Shown piece by piece: positions 25,400 to 37,364 of a DNA stretch of 64,000 nt. Both the position numbers and the translations under genes were made by a program. Where the stretch lies: assembly GCF_000002425.4 (NCBI RefSeq), contig NC_037262.1, forward strand, positions 11,259,243-11,323,242, in the 5' to 3' direction. The notes beneath the pieces are model-generated. The model saw nothing but the letters and a program-made list of their open reading frames with translations. It ran no database searches and had not been told where the DNA came from. Positions within the stretch are counted from its first letter, which is position 1. Every line of letters starts with the position of its first letter. The stretch is from Physcomitrium patens. Its lineage: Eukaryota; Streptophyta; Bryopsida; Funariales; Funariaceae.

Positions 25400-26290
25400 A
25401 GAAAATTTATAGTATGGGAGATATAGCAGAGTAATCCTAGATGGATGCTCAAATACAACACATCTTAGGTCAGATAGCTTTTTTTCCAAAATAAATAGAA
25501 GCCTTAAGAAAAAAGAATGGACATCTATTAGATTGAAATTGAATAAGCCTAGTACATACTCTAGAACTTCAAGACAAGATGTATGTCAATGGCTCTTCAA
25601 TGTACAACAATACTTCCAACTATTTAGGACAAATATCATTGAAGGAATTATATATGCAGCCAATTATTTAAGAGATGCCGCAGCCATTTGGGGGCAACAT
25701 TAAGTTCAAAGTTATGGAGCTCAAGGTGTGTTTTGTAACTAAGAGGAGTTTGAGACTGATTTAAATAATCAATTTTTGCCTATTAATGTGGAAAAGATAG
25801 TACGCAATCAGTTGGATAATCTTACACAAGCTAGGTTGATACAAAATTATGTCTCTCGATTCAAGTTCCTATATCTCTAAATTGACAATATTTTGAAGGC
25901 AAAGATGATAGATTGATTCCTACAAGATTTAAAACTTGGAGTCCAGCTAGAGGTGGAGCTAAGAGATCTACAAGCATTTGAAGAGGCAATTCGGATTATA
26001 GAGAAGGTTGATGCTATAGATTTTTAAAATCGTATAGCACAACCTATAGCACAAAGTCCTATGCCACTATCTAATATTATAGCACAATAACCAATGTCAA
26101 TGAAGATTGATGCCTTACAAGGATCATTGACACTACAAAGACAACAAATATTGGTATTAAAAAAATTATATTTTTACTATCAAGAGCCAAGCCATTTAAT
26201 TGGACGTTGTCTAAAATATCAAAGTGTAAGTATTAGAAAGACAATGCAGGTTCATAGTTTCTAAACTCACTAAGACAATAATGAATTAGG
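25400..26290 (+). pseudogene. Gag of chromovirus X, decayed
   Basis: Readable pieces of a retrotransposon gag domain are NVEKIVRNQLDNLTQARLIQ, NYVSRFKFLYL, FLQDLKLGVQLEVELRDLQA and FEEAIRIIEKVDAI. The zinc knuckle at 26166-26215 reads YFYYQEPSHLIGRC. The first two Cys are Tyr, while His and the last Cys remain. Several stops interrupt the frame. Confidence 0.78.
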
Positions 26291-26419
26291 ACAAAAAAAT
26301 GAGACTCTTCAATAAAGGCACCAAGAGCAAATATAGGGGGTAGCTATTATCTTTCAAAGATAAATGGCATAGCCTTAGAAAACTATAAAAAAAAATCAAT
26401 TGGTGCATCTAACGGAAGT

Positions 26420-26700
26420 ACTAAGAAGACAACTATGTCAAATGCTTTTAGATTGTAGCTTTACAAAAAATTGCATTTCAATTGAAATTGTTGACTAGCT
26501 TGGAATTAAAACAAAGAAAATCAAGGGAAGAAGTATAACAATGCATATGATCGAGAGAATATATTGAGTAAGACATGTGAAGAAGAAACCTTAAAATTAA
26601 TAGACACCTATGTCTTAAGAGAGAGATTCAATGTGACAAAGCTAAAGTGTGATGTTATCCATGATATGCCATTGTTAGAGATAGAAAATAAGAAATTTGA
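26420..26700 (+). pseudogene. Protease region of chromovirus X, decayed
   Basis: LLLDCSFTKNCISIEIVD followed by a stop and LGIKTKKI aligns with the gypsy protease pattern of D-S/T-G-A then a hydrophobic strand. The catalytic DSG is degraded to DCS. Confidence 0.55.
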
Positions 26701-27029
26701 TTGAATAGGAAGAACAATCTCTTTTAAAGATAGAGGATGCAAGATGACTCTTTATACCTCTATATAAAGTGGAAAAAAAGATAGCTTTCAACCAAAGATT
26801 TATTTGTATGGATGTCATTTATAAATAAGCAACTACAACATGAGCAATCAGTATATATGGTGGTTCCAAATCTTACGTCAATAGTAGAAAAGACACCTGA
26901 AGTAATAGAATGAGGAGTGTAATTTATATGAGAATATTAAGATGTCTTTCTAACCAATCTATCTAGTGGCATATCTCTTAATCGAGGTGCCTCCTTTCAA
27001 ATAAAACTATTGCCTAGAGTCAAACTAAG

Positions 27030-27740
27030 AAACGGACCAATTTATTGCCTTGTACTAAAAGAACTTGAAGAACTGTAGAAGACATTGGATGAATTTTTAG
27101 AGAAAGGACTCATTTGAGAAAGCACATTACCATGGGGAGTACCTATACTCTTTGTACCTAAGAAAGATGGTGGATTTTACCTTTACATTGACTATTAAGG
27201 TCTCAATAAGTAGACTATTAAAAATACATATCCACTTCTATACATAGATGATCTTCTTGATCAACTTCAAGGTACAATCATCTTTAGTAAATTGAAACTT
27301 TAGAGCGGCTATTGGCAAATACCTATTGTAAGAGAGTATGTGAAAAAGATGTAATTTTGTACGTGCTATGGATATTTTGATTAGTTGATTTTACCCTTTG
27401 GCCTCACCAATGCTCTAGCCTCTTTTATGGATGACTTGAATAGATTGTTTCGAGACCTTTTAGATAAGTGTATAATCGTTTTCATTGATGATGTCATCAT
27501 ATATAATTAAATCCTTAAAGAGTATGAATAACACCTATAAAAGATACTATACCGACTATAAGATAGTCACTTTTATTACAAGCAACCAAAATGTGAACTT
27601 TGAGAGTCAGAAGTCACCTTTTTGGAGCATGAGGTGTCCTTCAAAGGCATGCATGTGGAGCAAGATAAGATAAAAGCAATAGAGAATTGGCCAACTTTCA
27701 AGGATGTTGTTGAAGTTTGTTCATTCTTAGGCCTTATTAG
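27030..27740 (+). pseudogene. Reverse transcriptase of chromovirus X, decayed
   Basis: GVPILFVPKKDGGFYLYIDY, a stop, GLNK, a stop, TIKNTYPLLYIDDLLDQLQG, then LPFGLTNALASFMDDLNRLF and the active site VFIDDVIIY (27481). The catalytic Asp pair survives. Stops sit where the family has Arg, Gln or Trp, for example IDY-stop-GLNK for DYRGLN and FD-stop-LILPFG for the usual Trp. Confidence 0.88.
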
Positions 27741-27889
27741 ATATTGTCCCCATTTTATTTGACAATTTTCTCACATTCCTGTTTCATTGACAAACCTATT
27801 GAAAAAAGGTGCCCCATTTGAAAGAAAATTGGAGCAGCAAAATATCTTTGATAAGTTGAAGGAGGCATTCATTACTCCTCTAATATTAT

Positions 27890-28190
27890 AACCATATGAT
27901 CCTAATCTCCTTTGTATGCTTGACATTGATGCTTTCAACTTTGCTATTGGAGCAGTCCTTCAACAAGACTTTATTAGGGGCCTTCAACCTATGGCGTATA
28001 AATTACGCAAGCTCAGAAGGATAGAGCACAATTATTTTGTACATGATTGAAATCAATTAGTAATTATACATGTCACAAAGGTGTGGAAATACTATCTATT
28101 GGAGAAGCCAATGGTTGTTTGGATTGACCATCAATCCTTGCTATATGATTTGCATCTGGAAAATATAAAATTGCACCATCATCGTTAAAA
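27890..28190 (+). pseudogene. RNase H of chromovirus X, decayed
   Basis: MLDIDAFNFAIGAVLQQDFI, LQPMAYKLRKLRRIEHNYFV and VWIDHQSLLYDL follow the RNase H order of gypsy elements (normally TDAS, AYxSRKL, TDHxSL). The frame contains a stop after VHD. Confidence 0.82.
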
Positions 28191-28639
28191 AGAACAGTTG
28201 TAATTTTTTGATATCTAGCTTGAGTACAACCAACGGCAACAATATATTATACCAAACAGCTATTCATATAGATCAAACTTAAAGGACAAATTAAAAAACA
28301 AGGTAGAAGTTGCTACCATTAGTAGTATCATTTTAGATCTAACCAAAGAGGCAGAATAGAAGAAAGCTACATAATGAGATGCTTATTTTGAGATGGTTAG
28401 TGATCGGCTGAAGGTAGGCGATATATAATATTAGGATTACAGTCTTAGTAATGGCTTATTTTATTTCAAGAAGCAAATTAATGTATCGAATAATGTTAAA
28501 CTTAGACTTACATACTTCAAGAGGGACATGACATCCTAATATCTTGATATCTGAGACAAAAGAAGACCCTGGAATAGATCTTAAGGACATGAGTTTGGAC
28601 AAATTTGGATCATGATTTTTGAGCCTTTGTATGCTCATA

Positions 28640-29340
28640 CGAGTCATGTCAACATAACAAAGTATGCAACACAGTGTCTCCTAAATTATTGCAGCTAATT
28701 TTGCTACCTACGGCACGTTGGGAGCAAGTGACTATAGATCTCATTATATATTTGCCACAGATGCCTCTTAATCATACCACAATTATCGTCTTTGTGGATT
28801 GACTCTCGAAGCAACTTCACTTAGTTGCAATGCACTCAGATATTAATGTCTTAATGCTTGCACGAGTCTTTTTTGATACTATCTTTCATCACCGTGGATT
28901 ACCTCATGTCATCATTTCAAATTGAGATTTATGTTTCACGTGAAGTTTTTAATAAGCCTTATTCAAGCTATTAGGTACACAACTTGCCATATCTACAGCC
29001 TTCTATCTCTAAACAGATGGACAAACAGAGCGTACAAATCAGACCCTAGATGATATGTTGCAGGCATTTGTAGTATTTCATCATAATGATTGGGATGAAT
29101 ACTTAATGCCCTTGAAATTTGCTTATAATGATATTATTTAAATAAATATCAATTATTCATCATTTTTTTTGAATATCAATCAGCATCCAATTATGCCACT
29201 AATTCTTTATTGTCCCATCGACACTAATAACTTGACAATAGAGGAATTTATACAATGGCTTATAACGACCTTACAAGAGGCATCGAACCACCTTCTTACT
29301 ATATAAAATCAACAAAAGCAGTATACAGATAACCATTGGC
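28640..29340 (+). pseudogene. Integrase core of chromovirus X, decayed
   Basis: Pieces read LPQMPLNHTTIIVFVD, LSKQLHLVAMHSDI and FFDTIFHHRGLPHVIISN, then a stop and DL. The second catalytic Asp (SDR in the family) is Asn, and the next Arg codon is a stop, both transition changes. Later YNDWDEYLMPLKFAYND-type sequence (about 29080-29140) marks the end of the core. Confidence 0.83.
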
Positions 29341-29559
29341 AACTCAAGACCTTTTAGTATCATGATTAGATGTTACTTTCTAATCCTAACTTGCTACTTG
29401 CTACATCAACCTAAATCCGTAAACTAGCATCTTGGTGGCTTGGATCTTTTTGCATTTCTACACTGATTTTTCATGTCTCATATCACCTCAAACTTCCTCC
29501 ACATATTTGGGTCCATCGAATCTTCCATGTTTTATAATTAAAGGAATTTTATAATAATC

Positions 29560-29800
29560 CAAAGCGCTTTTTAGATCATCATCAATCACTACTACTACTA
29601 GTTGTAATTGATGACCAATAAGAATATGAAGTAGAGAGTATTTTGGAGCATCGCTACCTTTATTGTAGTAGAAAACATCTACAACTTGAGTCCTTTGGAA
29701 AGGTTATCCTATTCACAATATAACACGGGAACATCCACAAAACCTCACTCATTGCCAAGAAATCATTTTGAGATACCATTAGGAGCAAAACGAGGATGTT
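29560..29800 (+). pseudogene. Chromodomain of chromovirus X, decayed
   Basis: VIDDQ, a stop, EYEVESILEHRYLY and, in a shifted frame, EHPQNLTHCQEII correspond to the start and end of a chromodomain (YEVExIL-H-R ... WEP-NL-NC-E-I). Its position after the integrase is typical of chromoviruses, where it directs insertion to heterochromatin. The middle is frameshifted. Confidence 0.72.
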
Positions 29801-29822
29801 CCGCATTAGTGGAAGAAGATTA

Positions 29823-30378
29823 ACTATAACAAGGTAAAGATAAGATAATTGTATAGACATATAGAACCACAGAAGTTTCTAGAATTGGGATTAGGTTTAT
29901 GGACCACATAAGATCCATCATGGAACATTCTAGAAAGAATTTAGGGCGATTATTTAGGTGGAGTCCATCATGGAAACTTCTAAAAAAGGCTTATGGTAGT
30001 TATTTAGGTCGAGCTTTTTGTGGAACCTTCTAAAAAAAGAATTTAAGGTAATTTTTTAGCTAAAATCTACCACATAGGAATATTCTAAAAAGTACAAGGT
30101 GGTAGAAAAAGATATAAATAGGACTAGTTAAGGCCTTTTGGAGCATTTAATCAGATATGGTTTTAGATCCTTTCTCTTAATAAATTTTGGTTTTGCATCT
30201 TTTTGTTCAGTTCTATCCTGTTCTGTTTTTGTATACTCAATTTGTCTTTCATGTCTTATTCTGTTTAGTTCCATTCAATTTTTTTCTAGTCTATTTTGTC
30301 CTATTTTGTGATGAGGTTTTATGTTGCTATGGAATAGAAGGATCTTGGATTTTTTTGAGATAGTCTAGTCTTGTTTCA
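29823..30378 (+). repeat. 3' LTR of chromovirus X
   Basis: Follows a purine tract (GTGGAAGAAGA) and ends CTTGTTTCA. See the 5' LTR for shared blocks. The start is accurate to a few bases. Confidence 0.85.
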
Positions 30379-31800
30379 TACTTCCATTTATGATATCACT
30401 ATACATATATTAAAATTTGATGTATTTTTTTCTATAAAGAATGCTTTAGATTGATGCAAAGATAAATGATGATTTGAAGGCTTCAAAAGATGCTTCAATT
30501 TCTTTATTCCACTCAAATTTTTCTTTATAAGTCAAATGTATAAAAAGAGTCATAACTTGAGAAAAGCTTTTGATGAAGATTTGATAATAATTCACAAATT
30601 TTAAAGAACATTGCACTTCTTTGATTTTTTTTTAAATCTTTCAATTTACAATAATTTTGACCTTTTTAATATCCTTCATAAGGCCATTGTTTGAAATGGT
30701 GTATCCTAAGAAGTCAACTTGAGTAATATAAAATATAAATTTTTTATCTTGGCATATAATTATGTATCACTTAATTTTTATAACACACAACAAATATGAA
30801 GTTTATGATATTTTATGTTCTTAGAATAAATTAAAATATCATCTATATTTTCTTCACAAATAAAATAGGAGCTTTTTAAAAGATTTTGAATACAATATGA
30901 AATTTTTAGCCAAGTTCTTGTAAATGTATTCCTTGAATGCAATCAACTCATTTTATAATAAACCATAGATTAATCCAAATGATAGTTGAACTCATTCTTG
31001 AAGATTAATAGATCAATCATAGGAATGATGCTTTGAAAGATTTATTTTTCCAAAAATATCTTGATAATCTTGGTATTGGCTTGAAATACCACTAAAAGTC
31101 TTTTTTCCATTAAAAATAGGTATGGTGTATATAATAAAAGTTAATCCTTCTTTTGCAACATGCATGAAAGCTCTTGCACTTACAATTAAAGATTTTGTTG
31201 TATTGGACTCATGGATTTCTACTTGACTAGAAAAATCTTAGACTAAACTATACAAAAAATCAAGGTTGTAAAAAATCCAATCTATTTGAGGATTATATTT
31301 CTTTAGCCATGATAATACTTAAATAATTGAATTGAAGGAAGATTTAATAATATTAAATACTAATAAGCTATTATAATCTTTAATTATTATATCTAAAAGA
31401 ATTTTTTTAAGGATAACATCTTCAAAGGACAATAAACAATCATCTATGATTTCTACATGTACAGCTTTATTTTTCTTAATTAAAAATATTTCTTATTTTT
31501 TTAAAAAAGGCTTTATCTATAAAACAAATTGAGGTTCTTGAATCTATTAAGACAAAGACTTTGTAATTTTTTATCTTAAACAAATTTTTATTGTAAAATA
31601 AGATGAAGGATTTGAAAAGAGAATAAGACCTTTATTAGGTATTGTATAAGATTTTAGCTGCATAATTTCTATTATAGCTGGGATTTTTTTTTTTTAACAT
31701 ATTATCTTCTTTGGCAACTATGTTCCTTATTTTGTGATTATGTTGCTTCTTTGAATAATATTGAATACTGTGCTTAGGTTCTTTATAATATAAGCATAAG
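30379..31800 (-). pseudogene. RNase H start, reverse transcriptase and protease of element O, decayed
   Basis: Right-hand continuation of element O after insertion X. Nucleotide alignment by eye with element A at 13560-15300 is clear, for example AAATGGTGTATCCTAAGAAG at 30692 against the A copy near 13898. The protease motif near 31550-31525 reads LIDSR then TSICFIDKAF, so Gly of DSG is Arg, as in element B. Part of the RT active-site region (about 30840-30850) is deleted. Confidence 0.7.
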
Positions 31801-32992
31801 TTTTCTTGACAATGTTAAATCTTTTCTTGCTTTGTAAGAAATTCGAAATGTGTTGTATAAATTTGCATAGGTTTTGGTCTTGATGAATAATCTTCTAAAA
31901 ACTTAGAAGTTGTTGACATAATTTGACTTGTACTTCTTTAACCAAATCTTTTTTCTTGGCATCTCATATAAAATAGATTATTATATGCAATAGCTCAAGC
32001 AATGAATTATTCCAATGAATTTGGTCTTGACATTATCAATAATACATCTTTGATATTATTTTTTAACATATATCAAAATTAATTGATTAGGGCTATGTCA
32101 TTCCAATCCACATCACAAGTAAGGTTTTGGAATTTTGGAGCATTTATGATAGCTGAACATGACCTTTGTTATAAAGATAAGAATTTGGTTTCTACTATCT
32201 TTTTTTCAATCACTTTGTCCAAATGTCGCCATAAAGACTTCTAAGATTGAATTCAAATCATAAAAGAGTCATGAATCATTTTCCATCAAAGGTGCAAATT
32301 AAGAGAGAGAACTCTCAAATAAAAGTGCATTTATGAATCCAACTTGAATAAATCTATCAAGTTATTAGAAAGAATTCAACTTTGGATACAACTTTACTAT
32401 TGTAAAAACCCTTAAAATTTTGATCTTGTTTTGTCAAACTTCTATAGCATACTTATCTTTGCCTCTTTTATACTTGTAGAAGCAAGACTTCTTGTATTCA
32501 GTTATGAATTTGATCTACTTGCTTCTTTTAATTGTATAACTTCTTAGTATAAAGTTTGAACCTCATTATTGACTTCTTCCATAAATATAGGAATAGTGCA
32601 TCCATTCTTCATATTAGAAACACATGAGATTTTGATCCTAAGAGTATTAACAAGCTCATGAAAATTTATAATAGTTACAAATCTATTATCACTTCTACCA
32701 AGAATAGCATTTATAATTTTTCTTTCTATAGATAATTCAAATAAATTTATAAGACATATGAAAAAAAAATAATAAAAAAATAAAAAAATAAAAAAATCTA
32801 CAACCTCTAATAGCAAATAAATACAAAGAATAGTAATCTACTCTTTTTAAGAAAAAAATCAATATTAAAAAATTAAATTATTAATTTATATATAAATAGT
32901 TTATAATCTTTAAAATATAATAATAAAAGTAAGATAATCTATTCACTTCTAAAAATAAAAATAAAAATAATAAATTAACACTCTTGTCAAAT
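31800..32992 (-). pseudogene. Gag region of element O, decayed
   Basis: The minus-strand frame 32816-32544 contains LINLFELSIERKIINAILGR and FVTIINFHELVNTLRIKISC. It is clearly related to element B's gag start (21922-21731), supporting common descent of O and B. A (TAAAAAA)n run at 32760-32798 encodes an artefactual Phe-rich leader. Confidence 0.65.
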
Positions 32993-33524
32993 TATTAAAG
33001 TCATGAATCTCAAAAAACTAAAAAATCAATATACTCTTATATTACTTAAAAAGACTAAAAAATCACTTTAAAATGGTATAATATTAAATTAGAATAGCTA
33101 TTGCCAAAGACAAGAAGATTAGAGAATCTTGAATCAAGACTAAGAACTAGAAAGGTATTGATAAGAATGACAAAAGCTTCACTCTTACATCTATATATGC
33201 TATCTAACTAGGAGCTATCTGGCAACGTTCTATAGGATCTTTGATACATGTCCAACTTACAAGACATATATTTAACTTACAAGAAAAAATTCCTATATAT
33301 ATGCTACATAGTTAGCTTGTTCTACAAGCTACTAATATGTGTGATATATGGCTAAATTTTTGGCCAAGTTTTCTAACCTACCAATAAACTAAAAACACAT
33401 CTAAAGTCAAATATATATATATATGAGGCTTCTAAGAAGCTTTGCCACAAGATAATATCAAATCTATCTACATTTACTTTCTACCTAATACTTTTTATCT
33501 AGATAAATATGTATCTCTATGAAA
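32993..33524 (-). repeat. Right (5') LTR of element O
   Basis: Starts TATTAAAGTCATGAATC and ends near TCTCTATGAAA, followed by AAATT (33525-33529), the same pentamer as before the left LTR. Confidence 0.8.
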
Positions 33525-34755
33525 AAATTCTTTCTTTCTAATAAAACATTATTATCTTTGGAATTTAATTTATGGTACAACCTTAAAGACCACCTTAAAT
33601 TATAAGATTATTCCACAAGATTTGATATCTTAAAGTATTTATAAAACAAAAATAATATAAAATATAATTCTTAATCTTCTTTAAAAATTTGATACTACTT
33701 AAAGATTTTTTTATTTCACATATTTTAGACTATTTTATCAAAGAAAAATCGACTCTTTTTTATTACATTCTAACAAAAAAATTAATTCAAGGAGATCTTT
33801 TTAAGTTCTCTATTTAGTAACAAATTATATCTAAATAATTTGAAAAATGATAGAATGAAAATATCATATCAAAAAATAGTGGATAAAAATAATTTAAAAA
33901 TTAAAAAAAATAAAAAAAATAAAAAAAATAAAAAACAAGATTATAGTTAATAATTGAAGAAATCTACATTGAGTTTAATTCAAATATATCATATTCTATA
34001 AAAAGTTAAAAATTCAACAAAACATTGCATAAACTAAAAAAAACAAAAAGACAAAATATTAGATCTAAAATCAAATCGATAAATATTAGAAGCTTTTGCT
34101 CTAAAGAATTTTTATTAATGCCTTTAATTTAGATAATTGTTACTTATTTTTAACTTCAAGAAATAAAGAAATGGATTAAGAAGGGAATGTCTTCTTGATG
34201 AAAGACAACATTTTTTAATATATCTATATAATTAAAAAAGCAAGGCATATACTAAGGATTCGCCTAAAAGTAACTACTTCAAATGAACTCAACAAACTCT
34301 AAAGCTCCAAAAAACTATATTTAGATTATAAATCAAAGACCTCTTATATTTCAAAGACATAAAATATGTTGGCCCCTCATAGTTAAATCAATCATTTTGA
34401 TCATTTAAAAACAATGAAATTATAAGACTTTAGATAATAAGAATGACTTAAAGGCAAAGTAGAAAGAATTCCTTAGTTTAGTTTAATAGATTATGACAAA
34501 GGATGCTAGAAGAAAATAACAAAGCAAATATAACAAAGTCCACAAAATAAACCCAATCTTCTTCTTTTTTTTAAATCAGCATGAATAGATCAAAGACACT
34601 AATGTACTATCAACAATTAGTTAGAAGTACACTCCTCCCCCTTCTACCTAAGATAAACATTCAATCAGCTTTTCTTTGAAATAAGAACACTTTTGAATCT
34701 AAGCTATAAAATTTAATTCAGAAAATTGGTCTACTTTTTTATATTAAAAATAAAC

Positions 34756-34783
34756 ATAATATAATATAATATAATATAATATA
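34756..34783. repeat. (ATAAT)n pentanucleotide repeat
   Basis: About 5-6 tandem ATAAT units. Confidence 0.85.
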
Positions 34784-36045
34784 TTTTTTAAAATATTTGA
34801 TATATTTAAAAGTATTTTAGATTTTTTTATACTTAGTAGCTCTATAAATTTAAAACACTTAAAAATTTGTAATAATGATTTTTATTATTATATTTTAAAC
34901 TATATCAAATCTCTTTTATTCAAATTTTGTAAGCTTTTGAATGGTATATTTTGTATCAACTAATATTTTATTTTATTTTTAAAAAAATTAACATAATTTT
35001 AAGTATTATTATAGTAAAATAATTAAAAGAAATTGATGGAATTCGTTTTATATAAAAATTTTGAATATTTTCTACTGCAATAATACAAATCATGACATAA
35101 AAGCATATTTTGCCATTACATACTTATTATTTTATTAATTTTACTTCTAAGCCTACAAGAAAAATTCTTCATAAAATACATTTAAAAAAATTCAAATATC
35201 GGTGTAAAACAAAACTCAAATTTACAAGATAATATATTTCTAGTGATTTAAATTGGAATTTTATTATATCTTTTGTTATAATATTGTGTCAATATTAGAT
35301 AAAAAATAATAAATAAAAATTCAAAATAAGATCCAAACCACAAGAAGGATATGCAAATCATAGATTCATATAAGTATCTTAAATATTATTCTTTAGAAAA
35401 TTACTTCTCTATCTTAAGTTACTTACTAAGGCATTAAAAAAATAAAATTTTAAAAAAATAAAATTATTATACTTCTAATGTATAAAAACAGCATAATAAA
35501 TGACTAAGCTAAATAAAAGATCTATAAGCTTCTTGAATTAATTTCTAAAATTTTAATTTTCTATATTTAGAAAAAATTAAACTATTTAAAACCCAAAATA
35601 TTAAAACGATTGTACCAACAATTATAATATCTAAGATATATCTAAGTAATATTTCTATTGGTAAATATGTTAGATAAGGAAAATAAAATTAAAATTAAAA
35701 TTAAAAGTTTTGTATTCCAAATTTTATTAATATGTATGAAGAAGCAAAATAGAATGCACCAATTATGATTAATAGAAAATCTCAAAAGATATGTAATTTA
35801 AATACTGAATATCAATTTTAAAAAAGAACAAAACTCTTAAATACTTTAATGTCTTACTAAGTTAGTTTTATAAAGATCCTGTAATATATACCTACAATTT
35901 TAATTCTAAAGTAATACATTGACAAAGACCAACATATTTTAATTATTTTCCATTATTATTTTTATTTTAAAATTAAATACAGATCTATAAATATTAAAAT
36001 TTTATATATTTATAAAAAAAAATGAATTACAAAATTTAATTTTAC

Positions 36046-36077
<32 letters not shown>

Positions 36078-36162
36078 TACTCAAATAAATAGTTGTTTTG
36101 AATTATAAAATAAAAAAATATTTTATATCATAAAAATTTCAACATAAATTTCTAATTGTTAG

Positions 36163-36167
<5 letters not shown>

Positions 36168-36200
<33 letters not shown>

Positions 36201-36260
36201 TTATTACATGTATTATATATACATAAAAATCTAATTTAATTTAATTTAATTTAATTTAAT
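36168..36260. repeat. (TA)n and (TTTAA)n repeats
   Basis: A TA run (36168-36196) and, about 35 bp further, six TTTAA units (36232-36260). Confidence 0.85.
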
Positions 36261-37364
36261 ACATATAAAAAAAATTAGCAAGTAAACTTGTAGTATTTTT
36301 ATATCAAAAGAAAAAATTACCAATTTGATAGAATATAAAATAAAATTGGTATAGAAAACTTATTTATTAAAAATTTAAATAAATAAGGATTCAAATATAA
36401 ATTATTGTTGGTCCTAAAATTGTAATATGAAAATTTCAAAAATAATCATGTCAATATTAATGATATAAAGAAACTTTGCCTTCTCATTATTTGCTCATGT
36501 GTATGGATTATTTAGATCTAAATAAAAATATATAATCTTTTACCAAGTGGTTTGATTGAATATTAAAACTTCAAGTTTGATTTTTACTTCTAGATTGGAA
36601 AGTATGCAAAGACATATTGGAAAAATTAATACCAACTTGATTTATTTTAAATTATTTTAAATAATTTCTAAATAATGTAGCTAATATTTTATTAATTAAT
36701 TAGATAAAAATAAAATTATAAGTTGGAAATACATACTTTTATCTAAATGTGTAAACATTACTAATGCTCCTTCTTTCTTTGTAAAAATGTTTTTAATTAT
36801 TATCTTTGAAAATAGAACAAGAATCAATTACAAACAAACACTATAAGCGGTTGTTCTTCATCCATTGAATCGGCAATGACAAGGTTTTTTTTATTATTAT
36901 TATTATCACTAATTTTTAATTTCTTGAAAATGTTTTTGCCGGTGGAGGAATCTGGGTACTTCGGAAGCATTTCCGTCGTTCCAGTACTTCTGTGGTGGTG
37001 TTCACATCTAGCTCTACATCGAAACTCAACAGGGTGTTTTAGCTGCATCATTGGTTGCAATGTTTAGACTGCATTTCATTTCGTAGTCATAATCTGCATT
37101 TCAGTCTAGACATTCCCATAGTAGCAATGCTTAGATTAAATTTACAGTCTCTTTTAACTTCAAGCTTTCCCTTGCTCATTAATTTAATCTAGAATTAAAC
37201 AGTATTTGCAGTTGTTTAAGACCAGCTTGCCACAAACTTAAGGAGGGCGAGAGCAACTGTGATAGAAAAAAAGTTGCTTCAATGTGGAATTTAAGTACAA
37301 TTTTCTTACCAGGGTACTGCTTCAAAGCTAAGAACCCAATGTTTTGTGCCATTGCTGTTAAAAG

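Larger units (their letters stand above)
24673..30378 (+). mobile_element. Chromovirus-type Ty3/gypsy element X, inserted in element O
   Basis: Complete structure of about 5.7 kb: 5' LTR 24673-25228, primer site 25230-25241, gag, protease, RT, RNase H, integrase, chromodomain, purine tract about 29808-29820, 3' LTR about 29823-30378. It lies opposite to its host element and interrupts O's RNase H: ETN-like start on the right side at about 30430, YLKQISTIKINY on the left at about 24640. The LTR pair is clearly related but divergent. I could not find a convincing target duplication. Many stops make it non-functional. Confidence 0.85.
9975..33524 (-). mobile_element. Outer Ty3/gypsy retrotransposon (element O), split by two nested insertions
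   Basis: Left LTR is 9975-10484 and right LTR 32993-33524. These two resemble each other more than the other LTR copies do, sharing for example the CTTTTTATCTAG block near the end and an opening CTAAAAAAT stretch. The element is flanked by the same 5 bp, AAATT, at 9970-9974 and 33525-33529. A pyrimidine-rich strand of a polypurine tract follows the left LTR (10485-10505), so the coding strand is minus. Its internal part survives as 10485-10598, 22691-24672 and 30379-32992. The first two join smoothly when compared with element B at 17560-17640. Without insertions it would be about 5.75 kb, similar to its relatives. Decayed and non-coding. Confidence 0.8.
33525..36800. other. AT-rich spacer without recognisable genes
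   Basis: Extremely AT-rich sequence with short ORFs only. It holds low-complexity tracts: AAAAATA-type at 33904-33934, (ATAAT)n at 34756-34783, (TA)n at 36045-36069 and 36168-36196, and (TTTAA)n at 36232-36260. It is probably old transposon residue, but no domain or LTR could be read. Confidence 0.6.

Noticed and set aside
10599..32992. Fungal-type repeat-induced point mutation as the cause of transition decay
   Set aside because: The host genes are plant genes, and methylcytosine deamination explains the pattern.
9975..33524. Reading the LTR-internal-LTR-internal-LTR pattern as a simple tandem array sharing LTRs
   Set aside because: Flanking pentamers (AAATT, CAAAG) and the pairing of the outer LTRs fit nested insertion better.
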